Both the position numbers and the translations under genes were made by a program. A DNA stretch of 64,000 bases. Source: Planotetraspora mira. Its GTDB lineage: Bacteria > Actinomycetota > Actinomycetes > Streptosporangiales > Streptosporangiaceae. Under the pieces are notes generated by a model. That model saw only the letters and a program-made list of their open reading frames with translations. It searched no databases and had not been told where the DNA came from. Shown here piece after piece: positions 43,412-51,635 of this stretch. The DNA lies in NCBI RefSeq assembly GCF_016863275.1, contig NZ_BOOO01000016.1, positions 62,001 through 126,000 of the forward strand, read 5' to 3'. The number at the start of each line of letters is the position of its first letter. Position 1 is the first letter of the stretch.

Positions 43412-44056
43412 TCAGGGGATCCGTTCCACCTGGATCGAACCCGGCGTCAGCGGGCGGGTGTAGAAGGCCGACCACTGGCCGCCCTGGACGCGCTCGAACG
43501 ACAGCAGCCGGCCGTCGGCGGCCCGGTAGTGGGCGAAGTCGAGAAGCCCCCGGTCGGGCTGGCCCGTCATCCCCTCGGAGCGGAAGGCCACCGTGCCGCG
43601 CTCGACGGGGAAGAACTCCACGCCCTCCATGATCAGCATGTGCTTGGCCGGGACCATCCCCTGCGTCGGCACCTGGGTCCACAACATGACCTCGAGGTGA
43701 AGGGGCTCGCCCTCCGCGGGACCGCGCCGTTCCTCGACCGAAAGCCACTGGTAGCGCCGGACGCCCTCGTCGAGGAGGTACTCCGTCCACTGGTCGCCCT
43801 GCCTCGACAGGTGCAGCGCGCCGATGGCCCGGGACTTCACACCCTGGATGTGAACGGTGTCCCCGACCTTGATCGTCCTGGGGTCGAAGTAGTCGGCCGC
43901 GGGGGCCGGAACCCGGACGGGCGCCGCCTCGGGCTCCTCGGGCGGCAGAGGCGGCATCGGAGCGGGAACCCGGCCCTGCCGGGCCGTCACGACGAACGCA
44001 CCCAGGACGACGACCAGTGTGGCGACACCCAACACGAGCACGACCGCTGCCGTCAT
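43412..44056 (-). CDS. DUF4178-like membrane-anchored protein
   Basis: 214 residues: one N-terminal transmembrane helix (AAVVLVLGVATLVVVLGAFV), a Pro-rich linker to about 55, and a domain starting KVGDTVHIQG with GDQWTEYLLDEGVRRYQWLS, which fits DUF4178. The domain predicts a beta barrel. Function unknown. Located between dapC and the lysozyme-like gene, all on the minus strand. Confidence 0.75.
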   Translation of the reverse strand: MTAAVVLVLGVATLVVVLGAFVVTARQGRVPAPMPPLPPEEPEAAPVRVPAPAADYFDPRTIKVGDTVHIQGVKSRAIGALHLSRQGDQWTEYLLDEGVRRYQWLSVEERRGPAEGEPLHLEVMLWTQVPTQGMVPAKHMLIMEGVEFFPVERGTVAFRSEGMTGQPDRGLLDFAHYRAADGRLLSFERVQGGQWSAFYTRPLTPGSIQVERIP

Positions 44057-44067
44057 GCCGCGCGATC

Positions 44068-45147
44068 CTACTGGAGGCGGCGCACCACCGCATCGATCCG
44101 TTCATCGGTGGCCGTAAGGGCGACGCGTACATGGGCGCGACCTGCGGCTCCGTAAAAGTCGCCCGGTGCCACCAAAATGCCCTTTTCGGCCAACCCGCGA
44201 ACCTGATCCCAGCAGTCGGTGCCATCGGTGGCCCAGAGATAGAGGCCGGCCGTGGAGTGGTCGATCCGCCAGCCCGCCCGCTCGAGCGCCGGGCGCAGGA
44301 CCTCACGGCGCCGGGCGTACCGCCCCCGCTGCTCGTCGGCGTGCTCGTCGTCGTCGAGGACCGCGGCCATCGCGGCCTGGACCGGGGCCGAGACCATCAT
44401 GCCCGCGTGCTTGCGCACCTCCAGGAGCCGCTTCACCAGAACGGGGTCGCCGGCGACGAACCCGGCCCGGTAGCCCGCGAGGTTGGACCGCTTCGACAAC
44501 GAGTGGACCGCGAGGATCCCCTCGTGCGAGCCGCCGCACACGTCGGGGTGCAGCACGGAGACGGGATGGTCCTCCCAGCCGAGTTCGAGATAGCACTCGT
44601 CCGAGGCCACCACCGCACCGCGCTCGCGCGCCCAGGCGACCACCTTGCGCAGGTGCTCGGCGGGCAGCACCCTGCCCGTCGGGTTGGACGGCGAGTTGAC
44701 CCAGACGAGCGGCACGCGCTCGGGGCCCACCGCGACCAGGCCGTCCACCGCGTACGGCTCGGCCCCCGCCAGGCGGGCGCCGACGTCATAGGTGGGATAG
44801 GCCAGTTCGGGGATGACCACGCGATCTCCGCGTCCGGCGCCCAGGAGCGTCGGCAGCCAGGCCACCAGCTCCTTGGAGCCGATCGTCGGCAGCACGTCGT
44901 CCGGGTCGACCGTGACCCCGTGCCTGCGCCGCAGCCACCCCGCGGCGGCCTCGCGCAGTCGCGCGGTGCCGTGGGTCTGGGGATATCCGGGGCTGTCTGC
45001 GGCCGCGGCGAGCGCCTTGCGGGCGGCGGCGGGCACCGGGTCGACGGGTGTGCCGACCGACAGGTCGGCGATCCCGTCCGCGTGAGCCTGGGCGAGCTCC
45101 TTGTACGGCGCCAGCCGATCCCACGGGAAATCCGGCAAGGCGATCAA
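44068..45147 (-). CDS. dapC: Succinyldiaminopimelate aminotransferase (DapC-like)
   Basis: A 359-residue class I/II aminotransferase. PLP residues: PSNPTG, DECYLELG, and the Schiff-base lysine in SLSKRSNLAGYRAGF; N-terminal LPDFPWDRL. Position beside fdxC and in the same region as dapE matches M. tuberculosis Rv1178/Rv1177, supporting the diaminopimelate role. TTG 45147 is the likely start (GGGGTGA upstream); longer frames run into the ferredoxin gene. Confidence 0.88.
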   Translation of the reverse strand: MIALPDFPWDRLAPYKELAQAHADGIADLSVGTPVDPVPAAARKALAAAADSPGYPQTHGTARLREAAAGWLRRRHGVTVDPDDVLPTIGSKELVAWLPTLLGAGRGDRVVIPELAYPTYDVGARLAGAEPYAVDGLVAVGPERVPLVWVNSPSNPTGRVLPAEHLRKVVAWARERGAVVASDECYLELGWEDHPVSVLHPDVCGGSHEGILAVHSLSKRSNLAGYRAGFVAGDPVLVKRLLEVRKHAGMMVSAPVQAAMAAVLDDDEHADEQRGRYARRREVLRPALERAGWRIDHSTAGLYLWATDGTDCWDQVRGLAEKGILVAPGDFYGAAGRAHVRVALTATDERIDAVVRRLQ

Positions 45148-45179
45148 GAGATCACCCCGGTCAGCGGACGGGCCCGCAC

Positions 45180-45506
45180 TCAGTGGTCCTCGGCCTGCGG
45201 CGGGAGCGCGGCGACGACGGCGTGGTCCTTCTCGATCTTCCCGACCTTCGAGGCGCCGCCGGGCGACCCGAGCTCGTCGAAGAACTCGACGTTCGCCTTG
45301 TAGAAGTCCTTCCACTGGTCGGGAAGGTCGTCCTCATAGAAGATCGCCTCTACCGGGCACACCGGTTCGCACGCCCCGCAGTCCACGCACTCATCGGGGT
45401 GGATGTAGAGCATGCGCTCGCCCTCGTAGATGCAATCGACGGGGCACTCCTCGATGCACGCCTTGTCCAGGACATCCACGCAAGGCTGCGCGATGACGTA
45501 CGTCAC
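45180..45506 (-). CDS. fdxC: 7Fe-8S ferredoxin
   Basis: A 108-residue seven-iron ferredoxin. First cluster Cys residues are in [16 protein letters not shown]; the second set is [12 protein letters not shown]. This is the FdxA/FdxC type with one [3Fe-4S] and one [4Fe-4S] cluster. Electron carrier. GTG 45506 has AAGGAG 6 nt upstream. dapC follows 32 nt downstream in the same direction. Confidence 0.93.
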   Translation of the reverse strand: MTYVIAQPCVDVLDKACIEECPVDCIYEGERMLYIHPDECVDCGACEPVCPVEAIFYEDDLPDQWKDFYKANVEFFDELGSPGGASKVGKIEKDHAVVAALPPQAEDH

Positions 45507-45603
45507 CTCGGGCTCCTTCTGGGTTGCACGGCTCGACCGCGGTTGCTACGCCCTAGTATTGCGGTGCCTGTCTAGTAGCCGGAACAGGAGGGGGCCAATC
45601 ATC

Positions 45604-45849
45604 GTGAGCCCTCAGTTCGGAGCCAGGCTGGTTGTGGCCATCACCCCCGCCGATGTGGGGCAACGGGTGACGGTGCGCCGCGTCGAGACCGGTGGTTTCC
45701 GTGACGCGGTCGGCGTGTTGGAGTCGTGGACCGGCGGCGTCCTCATCCTGCGCAAGCGGGACGGCACGACGGTCGAGATCGCCGAGAACTCCATGGTCGC
45801 GGCCAAGATCGTGGCTTCTCCCCCGCGTGCCTCCTCGACCGGCGGCTGA
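45604..45849 (+). CDS. Stand-alone SH3-like domain (acetyltransferase N-terminal type)
   Basis: 81 residues from GTG 45604. RLVVAITPADVGQRVTVRRV and DGTTVEIAENSMVAAKIV resemble the SH3-like domain that stands before the GNAT domain in Rv0428c-type acetyltransferases. No GNAT domain follows: the frame ends at 45849 and the next gene is unrelated. AGGAGG lies 12-17 nt before the start, a little far. Either a naturally short form or a remnant. Confidence 0.65.
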   Translation: MSPQFGARLVVAITPADVGQRVTVRRVETGGFRDAVGVLESWTGGVLILRKRDGTTVEIAENSMVAAKIVASPPRASSTGG

Positions 45850-45870
45850 GCAACACGGAATATACGTAGC

Positions 45871-46956
45871 GTGACCATACGTGCCAGTGCTGTAGTGGTG
45901 ATGCTCGTCTCCGTGGCGGCCGCGTGCTCCGCGCCGTCGGAGGGCGGCAAGGAACTCCCGCCGGTGAATCCCACGGCGACGAGCATGAAGGACGGGTTCT
46001 CCACCATGGACAGGCTGGTGGAGGCGGCCAAGCGGGAGGGCACGCTGACCGTCGTCGGCCTGCCCCGCGGTTGGATGAACTACGCGGACATCATTGACCG
46101 CTTCTCCGACAAGTACGGCATCAAAGTCATCGGGATCTCCCCCGACGCCAACAGTCAGCAGGAGATCGACGCGGCGACCCGCCTGCGCGGATCCAAGGAC
46201 GCGCCCGACGTGTTCGACCTGAGCCTCGACGTCGCGGTCGCGAACGCGAAGCGGTTCGCGCCCTACAAGGTCACCGGCTGGGGCGACATCCCCGATCGGC
46301 TGAAGGACGCCAAGGGCCTCTGGTACGGCGCCTACGGCGGCTACATGTCGATCGGCTACGACCCCAGGAAGGTCTCCGCCCCCGCGTCCTACGCGGCGCT
46401 GGTCAAGCCGGGCGTCTCCGTGGCGCTGCCCGGCGACCCCCTGCGGACCGCCTCCGCCTTCAGCGGCGTCATGGCCGCCTCGCTCAACGACGGCAAGGTC
46501 GACGCCGCGCGTGGCGTGGACCTGTTCGCCCGGATCAAGCGCGCCGGAATGCTGAGCCAGCCCGAGCGGGCCGCCTCCGTCGTCGACTGGGACTACCTCA
46601 ACACCGCCAGGGCCGAGGCCTCCGCCCGCAACGACAAGCCCGCCTGGCAGGTGACGATCCCGCGTGACGCGGTCCTCGCGTCGTACTACGTGCAGGCCAT
46701 CAGCAAGGACGCCCCGCATCCGGCCGCCGCGCGACTGTGGGAGGAGTTCCTCCTGTCCGACGAGGGCCAGAACCTCTACCTCAAGGCCTACGCCCGTCCG
46801 ACCAGGACGGAGGCCATGGAGATGCGCGGCACGCTCGACAAGACCGCCGCCGCCAAGCTTCCCACGGCGACCGGAACCCCGGTCATTCTCACGATCCCGC
46901 AGCAGGATGAGGCCAAGTCCTACCTCAAGACACATTGGTCACAAGCGGTGGGCTAA
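45871..46956 (+). CDS. Extracellular solute-binding lipoprotein
   Basis: 361 residues. N-terminal signal with a lipobox-like VAAACSAPS, so probable lipoprotein. The rest looks like a periplasmic-binding fold of the iron/thiamine/spermidine type (FSDKYGIKVIGISPDANSQQE, AARLWEEFLLSDEGQNLYL). No ABC permease or ATPase gene is adjacent, so it is an orphan or serves a distant transporter. The ligand is unknown. Start GTG 45871; no ribosome-binding site seen. Confidence 0.83.
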   Translation: MTIRASAVVVMLVSVAAACSAPSEGGKELPPVNPTATSMKDGFSTMDRLVEAAKREGTLTVVGLPRGWMNYADIIDRFSDKYGIKVIGISPDANSQQEIDAATRLRGSKDAPDVFDLSLDVAVANAKRFAPYKVTGWGDIPDRLKDAKGLWYGAYGGYMSIGYDPRKVSAPASYAALVKPGVSVALPGDPLRTASAFSGVMAASLNDGKVDAARGVDLFARIKRAGMLSQPERAASVVDWDYLNTARAEASARNDKPAWQVTIPRDAVLASYYVQAISKDAPHPAAARLWEEFLLSDEGQNLYLKAYARPTRTEAMEMRGTLDKTAAAKLPTATGTPVILTIPQQDEAKSYLKTHWSQAVG

Positions 46957-46992
46957 GCATGCACAACTCGCAAGGGCATCTGAAGCCGTAAA

Positions 46993-47808
46993 GTGTGTCG
47001 CTATCTGAATGACTCAGAATGCGAGCTGATCTTGCGGTACGAAACCCCCAATCTCACGAGATGGAACGCTCGTGCGTACGACAGCTCCTTCGGCTACGTC
47101 TCCGCGCACGGAGCGCCGCTCGTGGAGCTGCTCGATCCCCAGCCGGGTGAGCGCGTGCTCGACCTCGGCTGCGGGACCGGCGTGCTCACGGCCGACATCG
47201 CCGCCCGCGGCGCCGAGGTCCTCGGGATCGACGGCTCCCACTCGATGATCGAGACGGCCATCGCCCAGCATCCCGGGCTGGACTTCACCGTCGGCGACGG
47301 TCACGATTTCACGGTGGCCCAGCCGTACGACGCAGTGTTCTCCAACGCCGCGCTGCACTGGATGAGCCGTGACCCCGAGGCGGTGATCGCGTGTGTGCGC
47401 ATGGCCCTGCGCCCTGGCGGACGATTCGTGGCGGAGCTCGGCGGCGCCGGCAACTGCGCGGCGCTCACCTCCGCCATGCTGACCGCCTGGCGGGAGTACG
47501 GCCTGCGCGAGCCCGAGCTTCCCTGGTATTTTCCCAGCCCGGCCGAGTATGCGCGGCGTCTGGAGCAGGGGGGCTTCACCGTCCGGATCCTGGAATACTT
47601 CGACCGCCCGACGCCGCTCGACGACTGTCCGAACGGCGCCGCGGACTGGGTGCGACTGTTCGCTGGCTCGCTGCTGGACGGTGTGCCGCTCGCGACCGTG
47701 GAGCCGCTGCTGCTGCGGGTCAACGAGCTCGCCGCCCCTGCCCTGCGCAGGGAGTCCGGGTGGATGGCCGACTACGTCCGGCTGCGTTTCGCCGCCGTTC
47801 GTCCCTGA
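46993..47808 (+). CDS. Class I SAM-dependent methyltransferase
   Basis: A 271-residue methyltransferase resembling trans-aconitate 2-methyltransferases. Motif I is VLDLGCGTGVLTADIA, then GIDGSHSMIE, FSNAALHWM and LRPGGRFVAELGG. A C-terminal helical cap follows. Start uncertain: GTG 46993, or TTG 47032 giving RYETPNLTRWNARAYD as the N-terminus, which looks more family-like. Small-molecule substrate unknown. Confidence 0.85.
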   Translation: MCRYLNDSECELILRYETPNLTRWNARAYDSSFGYVSAHGAPLVELLDPQPGERVLDLGCGTGVLTADIAARGAEVLGIDGSHSMIETAIAQHPGLDFTVGDGHDFTVAQPYDAVFSNAALHWMSRDPEAVIACVRMALRPGGRFVAELGGAGNCAALTSAMLTAWREYGLREPELPWYFPSPAEYARRLEQGGFTVRILEYFDRPTPLDDCPNGAADWVRLFAGSLLDGVPLATVEPLLLRVNELAAPALRRESGWMADYVRLRFAAVRP

Positions 47809-47874
47809 CGCAGTGCCCCTTCGAATGGGGATTTGTCAGACTATGGTCTGGTCCGACGGAGTGATGGGGAAAGC

Positions 47875-49521
47875 ATGAACTTCTGCCTGAGTGACCTCGT
47901 GCCACCGCTGCGCTGGAGTGACGCCTCCCGCATCGGAATCCTGAGCGAGCAGGGCGACCTTCCGGACGCCTGGTGGCGCAGCCTGCCCATGGAGCGGGTG
48001 CTCGGTGTCATGGACCCCGACGCCCTCGGCGAGCTGATCACGGATCTGGCGCTGGAGCACTGGCCCGCCGCCGCGGTGGGTGACGTCCTGCCCGCGCTCT
48101 ACGTGCTCGACCCCGACGAGGCCGACGACCCCCAGGTCGCGATCGCGCTCGACCGTGCCGGCTCCTGGCCGGGCCTGCTGACCCTGTCCGGCCGTGAACT
48201 CACCGACCAGCCCTTCATCAAGGCGCGGCCGGTCCTGACCGCCCTGTTCACCGCCGTGTTCGCCCGGCTGGCGCCGTCCCTGGCCATGCCGGGCGAGGCC
48301 GCCGAGCCGGCCCCCGCCAAGGCGCGCGCGGCCCGCAGCCCGGTCAGGCACCTCAGGCCGGCGCCCGAGGTCCCGGCCCCGCGGACGCCGCAGAGCGACG
48401 TGGACTTCCCCGCGCTGATCGACGGGGCGTTCTCCGACATGGACGACCGGACCTGGATGGTCGCCCAGAACCGGGTCTTCACGGACTCGCCCTCGGCCAT
48501 CGAGGAGCTGGGCAAGCTCCTCGCCGTCTCCCCTGACGTCCTCCAGGCGCTGGAGACCACTCTGCGCCTCTGGCTGGCCGAATGGCTCGACAAGCCGGAG
48601 GCCGCGCCGTACAAGGCGCATCTGGCCTGGCTCTCCGACGAACTGGGGGTCGCGGCGCCCAAGAGCAGGCTGATCGCGGCGGCCGAGTGGCACAAGGAGG
48701 AGTTGCGCTCGCTCGACGTGCCCGCCTGGCACTTCGTGGTGGCGACCCTGCCCGGCTACCAGGTGTCGGGCGACTGGCTGGTGGCGGGAGACCTCGCCGA
48801 TCTGCACGAGCGGACCCGCGGCCTGATCCTGAACGCCGAGCGCCCGACCGTCGCCCGGGCGCTGGAGCTGGTCTCCTCCCTCGGCATCCATCCGGACGTG
48901 GCCAAGGAATGGCTCGAGAACGTCCCGCAGCTGAGCATCCAGAGCGGCAAGAAGAGCGCCAACGGCGTGCCCCGCTCCGCGAACGGCGCGACGGCGGCGA
49001 AGCCTCCGGGCCAGCTCAAGGACGTGGCCCTCACCCGGAGGTGCTTCCGCCAACCGGACGGACGCTGGTGGCTGCGGGTGGACGTCACCGGCGAACACAT
49101 CCAGGGCGCCGAGGTGCCCATGCCGACCGGTTTCGCCGCCTATCTCGGCCTCAAGCCCGGCGAGAACCGTCCGGCGCGGAGCGCCGCCGGGGACGTGGAG
49201 CTGACCTGGGCGTCGCGTCCCGGCTTCGGCTCACTGCAGCGGATCCTCACCGAGGTGGCCGCCAAGGAGGGCAGCCACGTCTTCCTGACCATCTCCGACG
49301 AGGGCATGCTGCGGGTGCGGCACCTGTCCGCGTCCAACGGCGGCGACCCGACCTCGCAGGCGCTGCGCCTGGTCGGGTACACCGCGCCTGGGGGAACCCC
49401 CGACCAGGCCGTACGAGTGATCGCGACGAGGATCGGCCTCAGCGGGCCGGCGGGAAGGCCCGAGCTCCTCACCCGGCTCCGCGAACGAGGCGACCGCGAC
49501 CTCATCTCCTTACTGGACTAG
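47875..49521 (+). CDS. Large protein of unknown function, paralogue A of the helicase-associated pair
   Basis: 548 residues from ATG 47875 (GGGGAAAG upstream). N-terminus NFCLSDLVPPLRW and LPDAWWRSLP match paralogue B at 51636, as do the middle helical part (WLDKPEAAPYKAHLAWLSDELG) and the C-terminal 150 residues (FRQPDGRWWLRVDV, PTGFAAYLGL, SHVFLTISDEG, RERGDRDLISLLD). The segment corresponding to the sigma-region-4-like HTH in B reads AVSPDVLQALETTLR and has lost the Arg-rich recognition helix, and the tandem winged-helix region of B is absent. Lies 4 nt before the UvrD-like gene. Confidence 0.8.
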   Translation: MNFCLSDLVPPLRWSDASRIGILSEQGDLPDAWWRSLPMERVLGVMDPDALGELITDLALEHWPAAAVGDVLPALYVLDPDEADDPQVAIALDRAGSWPGLLTLSGRELTDQPFIKARPVLTALFTAVFARLAPSLAMPGEAAEPAPAKARAARSPVRHLRPAPEVPAPRTPQSDVDFPALIDGAFSDMDDRTWMVAQNRVFTDSPSAIEELGKLLAVSPDVLQALETTLRLWLAEWLDKPEAAPYKAHLAWLSDELGVAAPKSRLIAAAEWHKEELRSLDVPAWHFVVATLPGYQVSGDWLVAGDLADLHERTRGLILNAERPTVARALELVSSLGIHPDVAKEWLENVPQLSIQSGKKSANGVPRSANGATAAKPPGQLKDVALTRRCFRQPDGRWWLRVDVTGEHIQGAEVPMPTGFAAYLGLKPGENRPARSAAGDVELTWASRPGFGSLQRILTEVAAKEGSHVFLTISDEGMLRVRHLSASNGGDPTSQALRLVGYTAPGGTPDQAVRVIATRIGLSGPAGRPELLTRLRERGDRDLISLLD

Positions 49522-49525
49522 AACG

Positions 49526-51586
49526 GTGCCCCGGCTCGCGATCTCCCCGGAGTTCACCAGGGAGCTCAGCACCCTGGCCCGGCCGGTGCGCCGGGACGCC
49601 GTAGTCGCGGTCCGCCGGTTCCTCGGCAACTCCCCCTCGGCGCCGCATCCGGAGCGGGTGCGCAACAGCCGCGACCACCGGGTGACCACGCTGCGCCTGG
49701 CCGATCGCCACCGGGCCGTCGCCTTACGCCAGGGCGACACGTACTGGCTGATCACGGTGTTACCCGACGCGGCGGCGTGGTCGTACGCGCAGCGCCACAG
49801 GTTCGAGGTCAACCCCGCCATCGGGGTGATCGAGACCTGGGACGCCGAGGCGCTGGAACGCGTCGAGCCCGCACTGCGGAGGTCGGCCCAGCGGTCGAAG
49901 CGTCGGTTGTTCGCCCAGTTCTGCGACACCGACCTGCTCGAGATCGGCGTCGACCGGCAGTTGCTCCGCCTCCTGCGCCTGATGACCACCGAGTCCCATT
50001 TCGAGGCGCTGGAGCCTCTGCTGCCGGAAAGCCAGTTCGCCCCCCTGGCGGCGCTCGCCCGTGGCGGCACCCTCACCGAGGCCTGGCGCGAACTCGACGC
50101 CTGCCGTTCCTCGGAGCCCGGCGTGGTCGACACCGCCGACCTGGCGGCCGCGCTGCGGCGCAGCCCCCACCTCGCGGCCTTCGCGGCCGACCGCGACGAG
50201 CTCGACCGGATCATGGCCCTGCCGCACTGGTGCACGTTCCTGTACCCACCGCAGCACACCTACGCGAACTGGGCCGGCTACGACGAGCCCGTGCTGGTGA
50301 CGGGCGGCGCGGGCACCGGCAAGACGATCATCGCCCTGCACCGGGCGGCCCACCTCGCCCGCGCCGGCGCCGGCGCCATCATGCTCGTGACGTTCTCCCA
50401 GGGCCTGGCCACCGAGTTGTCCGCGCGGCTCGACCTGATCATCGAGGACGAGGTCGAGCGCAAGCGGGTCGAGGTCGGCAACGTCGACCGGCTCGCCCAC
50501 CGGATCGTCGCCGAGGCGGAGGGCCGCCCGCCCGCCCTGGTCGGCGCCGGGGATCTGGCCACGCTCTGGGAGGAGGCGGCGGGCAGCCGCTTCGGGGCCG
50601 CGTTCCTGCTGCGGGAGTGGGAGCAGGTCATCCTCGCCCAGAACCTCCGCACGCTGGAGGAGTACCAGACCGCGAGCCGTCCGGGCCGGAGCGTGGAGCT
50701 GAGCCCGGAGAGCCGGACCGTGGTGTGGGAGGCCGTCCGGCACGTGGTCGACCGGCTGAGGGAGTCGGGCCGCCGCACGCTCCTCCAGCTCGCCTCCGAG
50801 GCGGCGGCGCTGCTCGGGCAGTCGACGGGCGACCTCCTCGGTCAGGAGGCCCCGGGGCGGGAGCCGTACCGGCACATCGTGGTGGACGAGGCGCAGGACC
50901 TGCACCCGGCGCAGTGGCGGCTGCTGCGGGCGGCCGTCCCCGTGGCGCCGGACGACCTGTTCATCGTGGGCGACCCCCACCAGCGCATGTTCGACACCCG
51001 GGTCGCGCTGTCGAACGTCGGCATCCCCGCCCGCCGGTTTCAACTGAAGATCTCCTATCGTCTTCCACGGGAGATCCTTTCCTGGGGCGTCCGGCTCCGG
51101 GGCGGAGGGCCCGCCGACGGGCTCGTCGACGGAATCGCCGACCTGTACGGCTTCCGCGCCGTGCGGAATGGGACGCGCCCGACGGTCCTGGGGTACGTCA
51201 GCCCCGAGGCCGAGATCGCCGGGCTGATCTCGCATGTCTCCGAGTGGATGGAGGAAGGCGTGCCGACGCAGGACATCGCCGTGGCCGCTCGGACCGCCGA
51301 GCTGGTGAAGGCGGCCCGGACGGCCCTGCGTGACGCAGGGATAACAGTGAAAGTCACGATGCTGCATGGGATGAAAGGGCTGGAATTTCGCAGGGTGGCC
51401 GTGATAGGCGTGGCTGACGGAATCGTGCCGGCGCCCGACGCGCTGACCCCGGCCTCGGAAGACCCCACAGCCCGGGCTCACGACCTGCAACGAGAACGGG
51501 GGTTGCTCTACGTGGCGTGCACGCGGGCCGGCGAGCTGCTGTACGTGTCCTATTCCGGCCGGGCAAGTCCCTTCCTGCCTGGCTGA
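49526..51586 (+). CDS. UvrD/Rep-like superfamily 1 helicase with RelE-like N-terminal domain
   Basis: 686 residues. Residues 1-105 (SPEFTRELSTLARPVRRDAV, HRVTTLRLADRHRAVAL, GDTYWLITVLPDAAAWSYAQ, FEVNP) look like a RelE/ParE-type fold. An approximately 130-residue helical part follows. The helicase starts near 240 with GYDEPVLVTGGAGTGKTIIA, Walker B VVDEAQDLHPAQWR, motif III GDPHQRMFD, motif IV SYRLP and the C-terminal HGMKGLEFRRVAVIGV and ERGLLYVACTRA. All motifs for ATP-driven 3'-5' unwinding are present; no nuclease domain seen. GTG start 4 nt after paralogue A. Confidence 0.88.
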   Translation: MPRLAISPEFTRELSTLARPVRRDAVVAVRRFLGNSPSAPHPERVRNSRDHRVTTLRLADRHRAVALRQGDTYWLITVLPDAAAWSYAQRHRFEVNPAIGVIETWDAEALERVEPALRRSAQRSKRRLFAQFCDTDLLEIGVDRQLLRLLRLMTTESHFEALEPLLPESQFAPLAALARGGTLTEAWRELDACRSSEPGVVDTADLAAALRRSPHLAAFAADRDELDRIMALPHWCTFLYPPQHTYANWAGYDEPVLVTGGAGTGKTIIALHRAAHLARAGAGAIMLVTFSQGLATELSARLDLIIEDEVERKRVEVGNVDRLAHRIVAEAEGRPPALVGAGDLATLWEEAAGSRFGAAFLLREWEQVILAQNLRTLEEYQTASRPGRSVELSPESRTVVWEAVRHVVDRLRESGRRTLLQLASEAAALLGQSTGDLLGQEAPGREPYRHIVVDEAQDLHPAQWRLLRAAVPVAPDDLFIVGDPHQRMFDTRVALSNVGIPARRFQLKISYRLPREILSWGVRLRGGGPADGLVDGIADLYGFRAVRNGTRPTVLGYVSPEAEIAGLISHVSEWMEEGVPTQDIAVAARTAELVKAARTALRDAGITVKVTMLHGMKGLEFRRVAVIGVADGIVPAPDALTPASEDPTARAHDLQRERGLLYVACTRAGELLYVSYSGRASPFLPG

Positions 51587-51607
51587 TCCCCTACCCTGAA
51601 CTGCGGA

Positions 51608-51613
51608 TATATT
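51608..51613 (+). promoter_or_regulatory. -10-like TATATT upstream of paralogue B
   Basis: TATATT is unusual in this high-GC context and lies 22 nt before the proposed TTG start, so paralogue B may have its own promoter in addition to readthrough from the helicase gene. Confidence 0.4.
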
Positions 51614-51635
51614 CCCCTTGCCGGTTGGACCTGCA

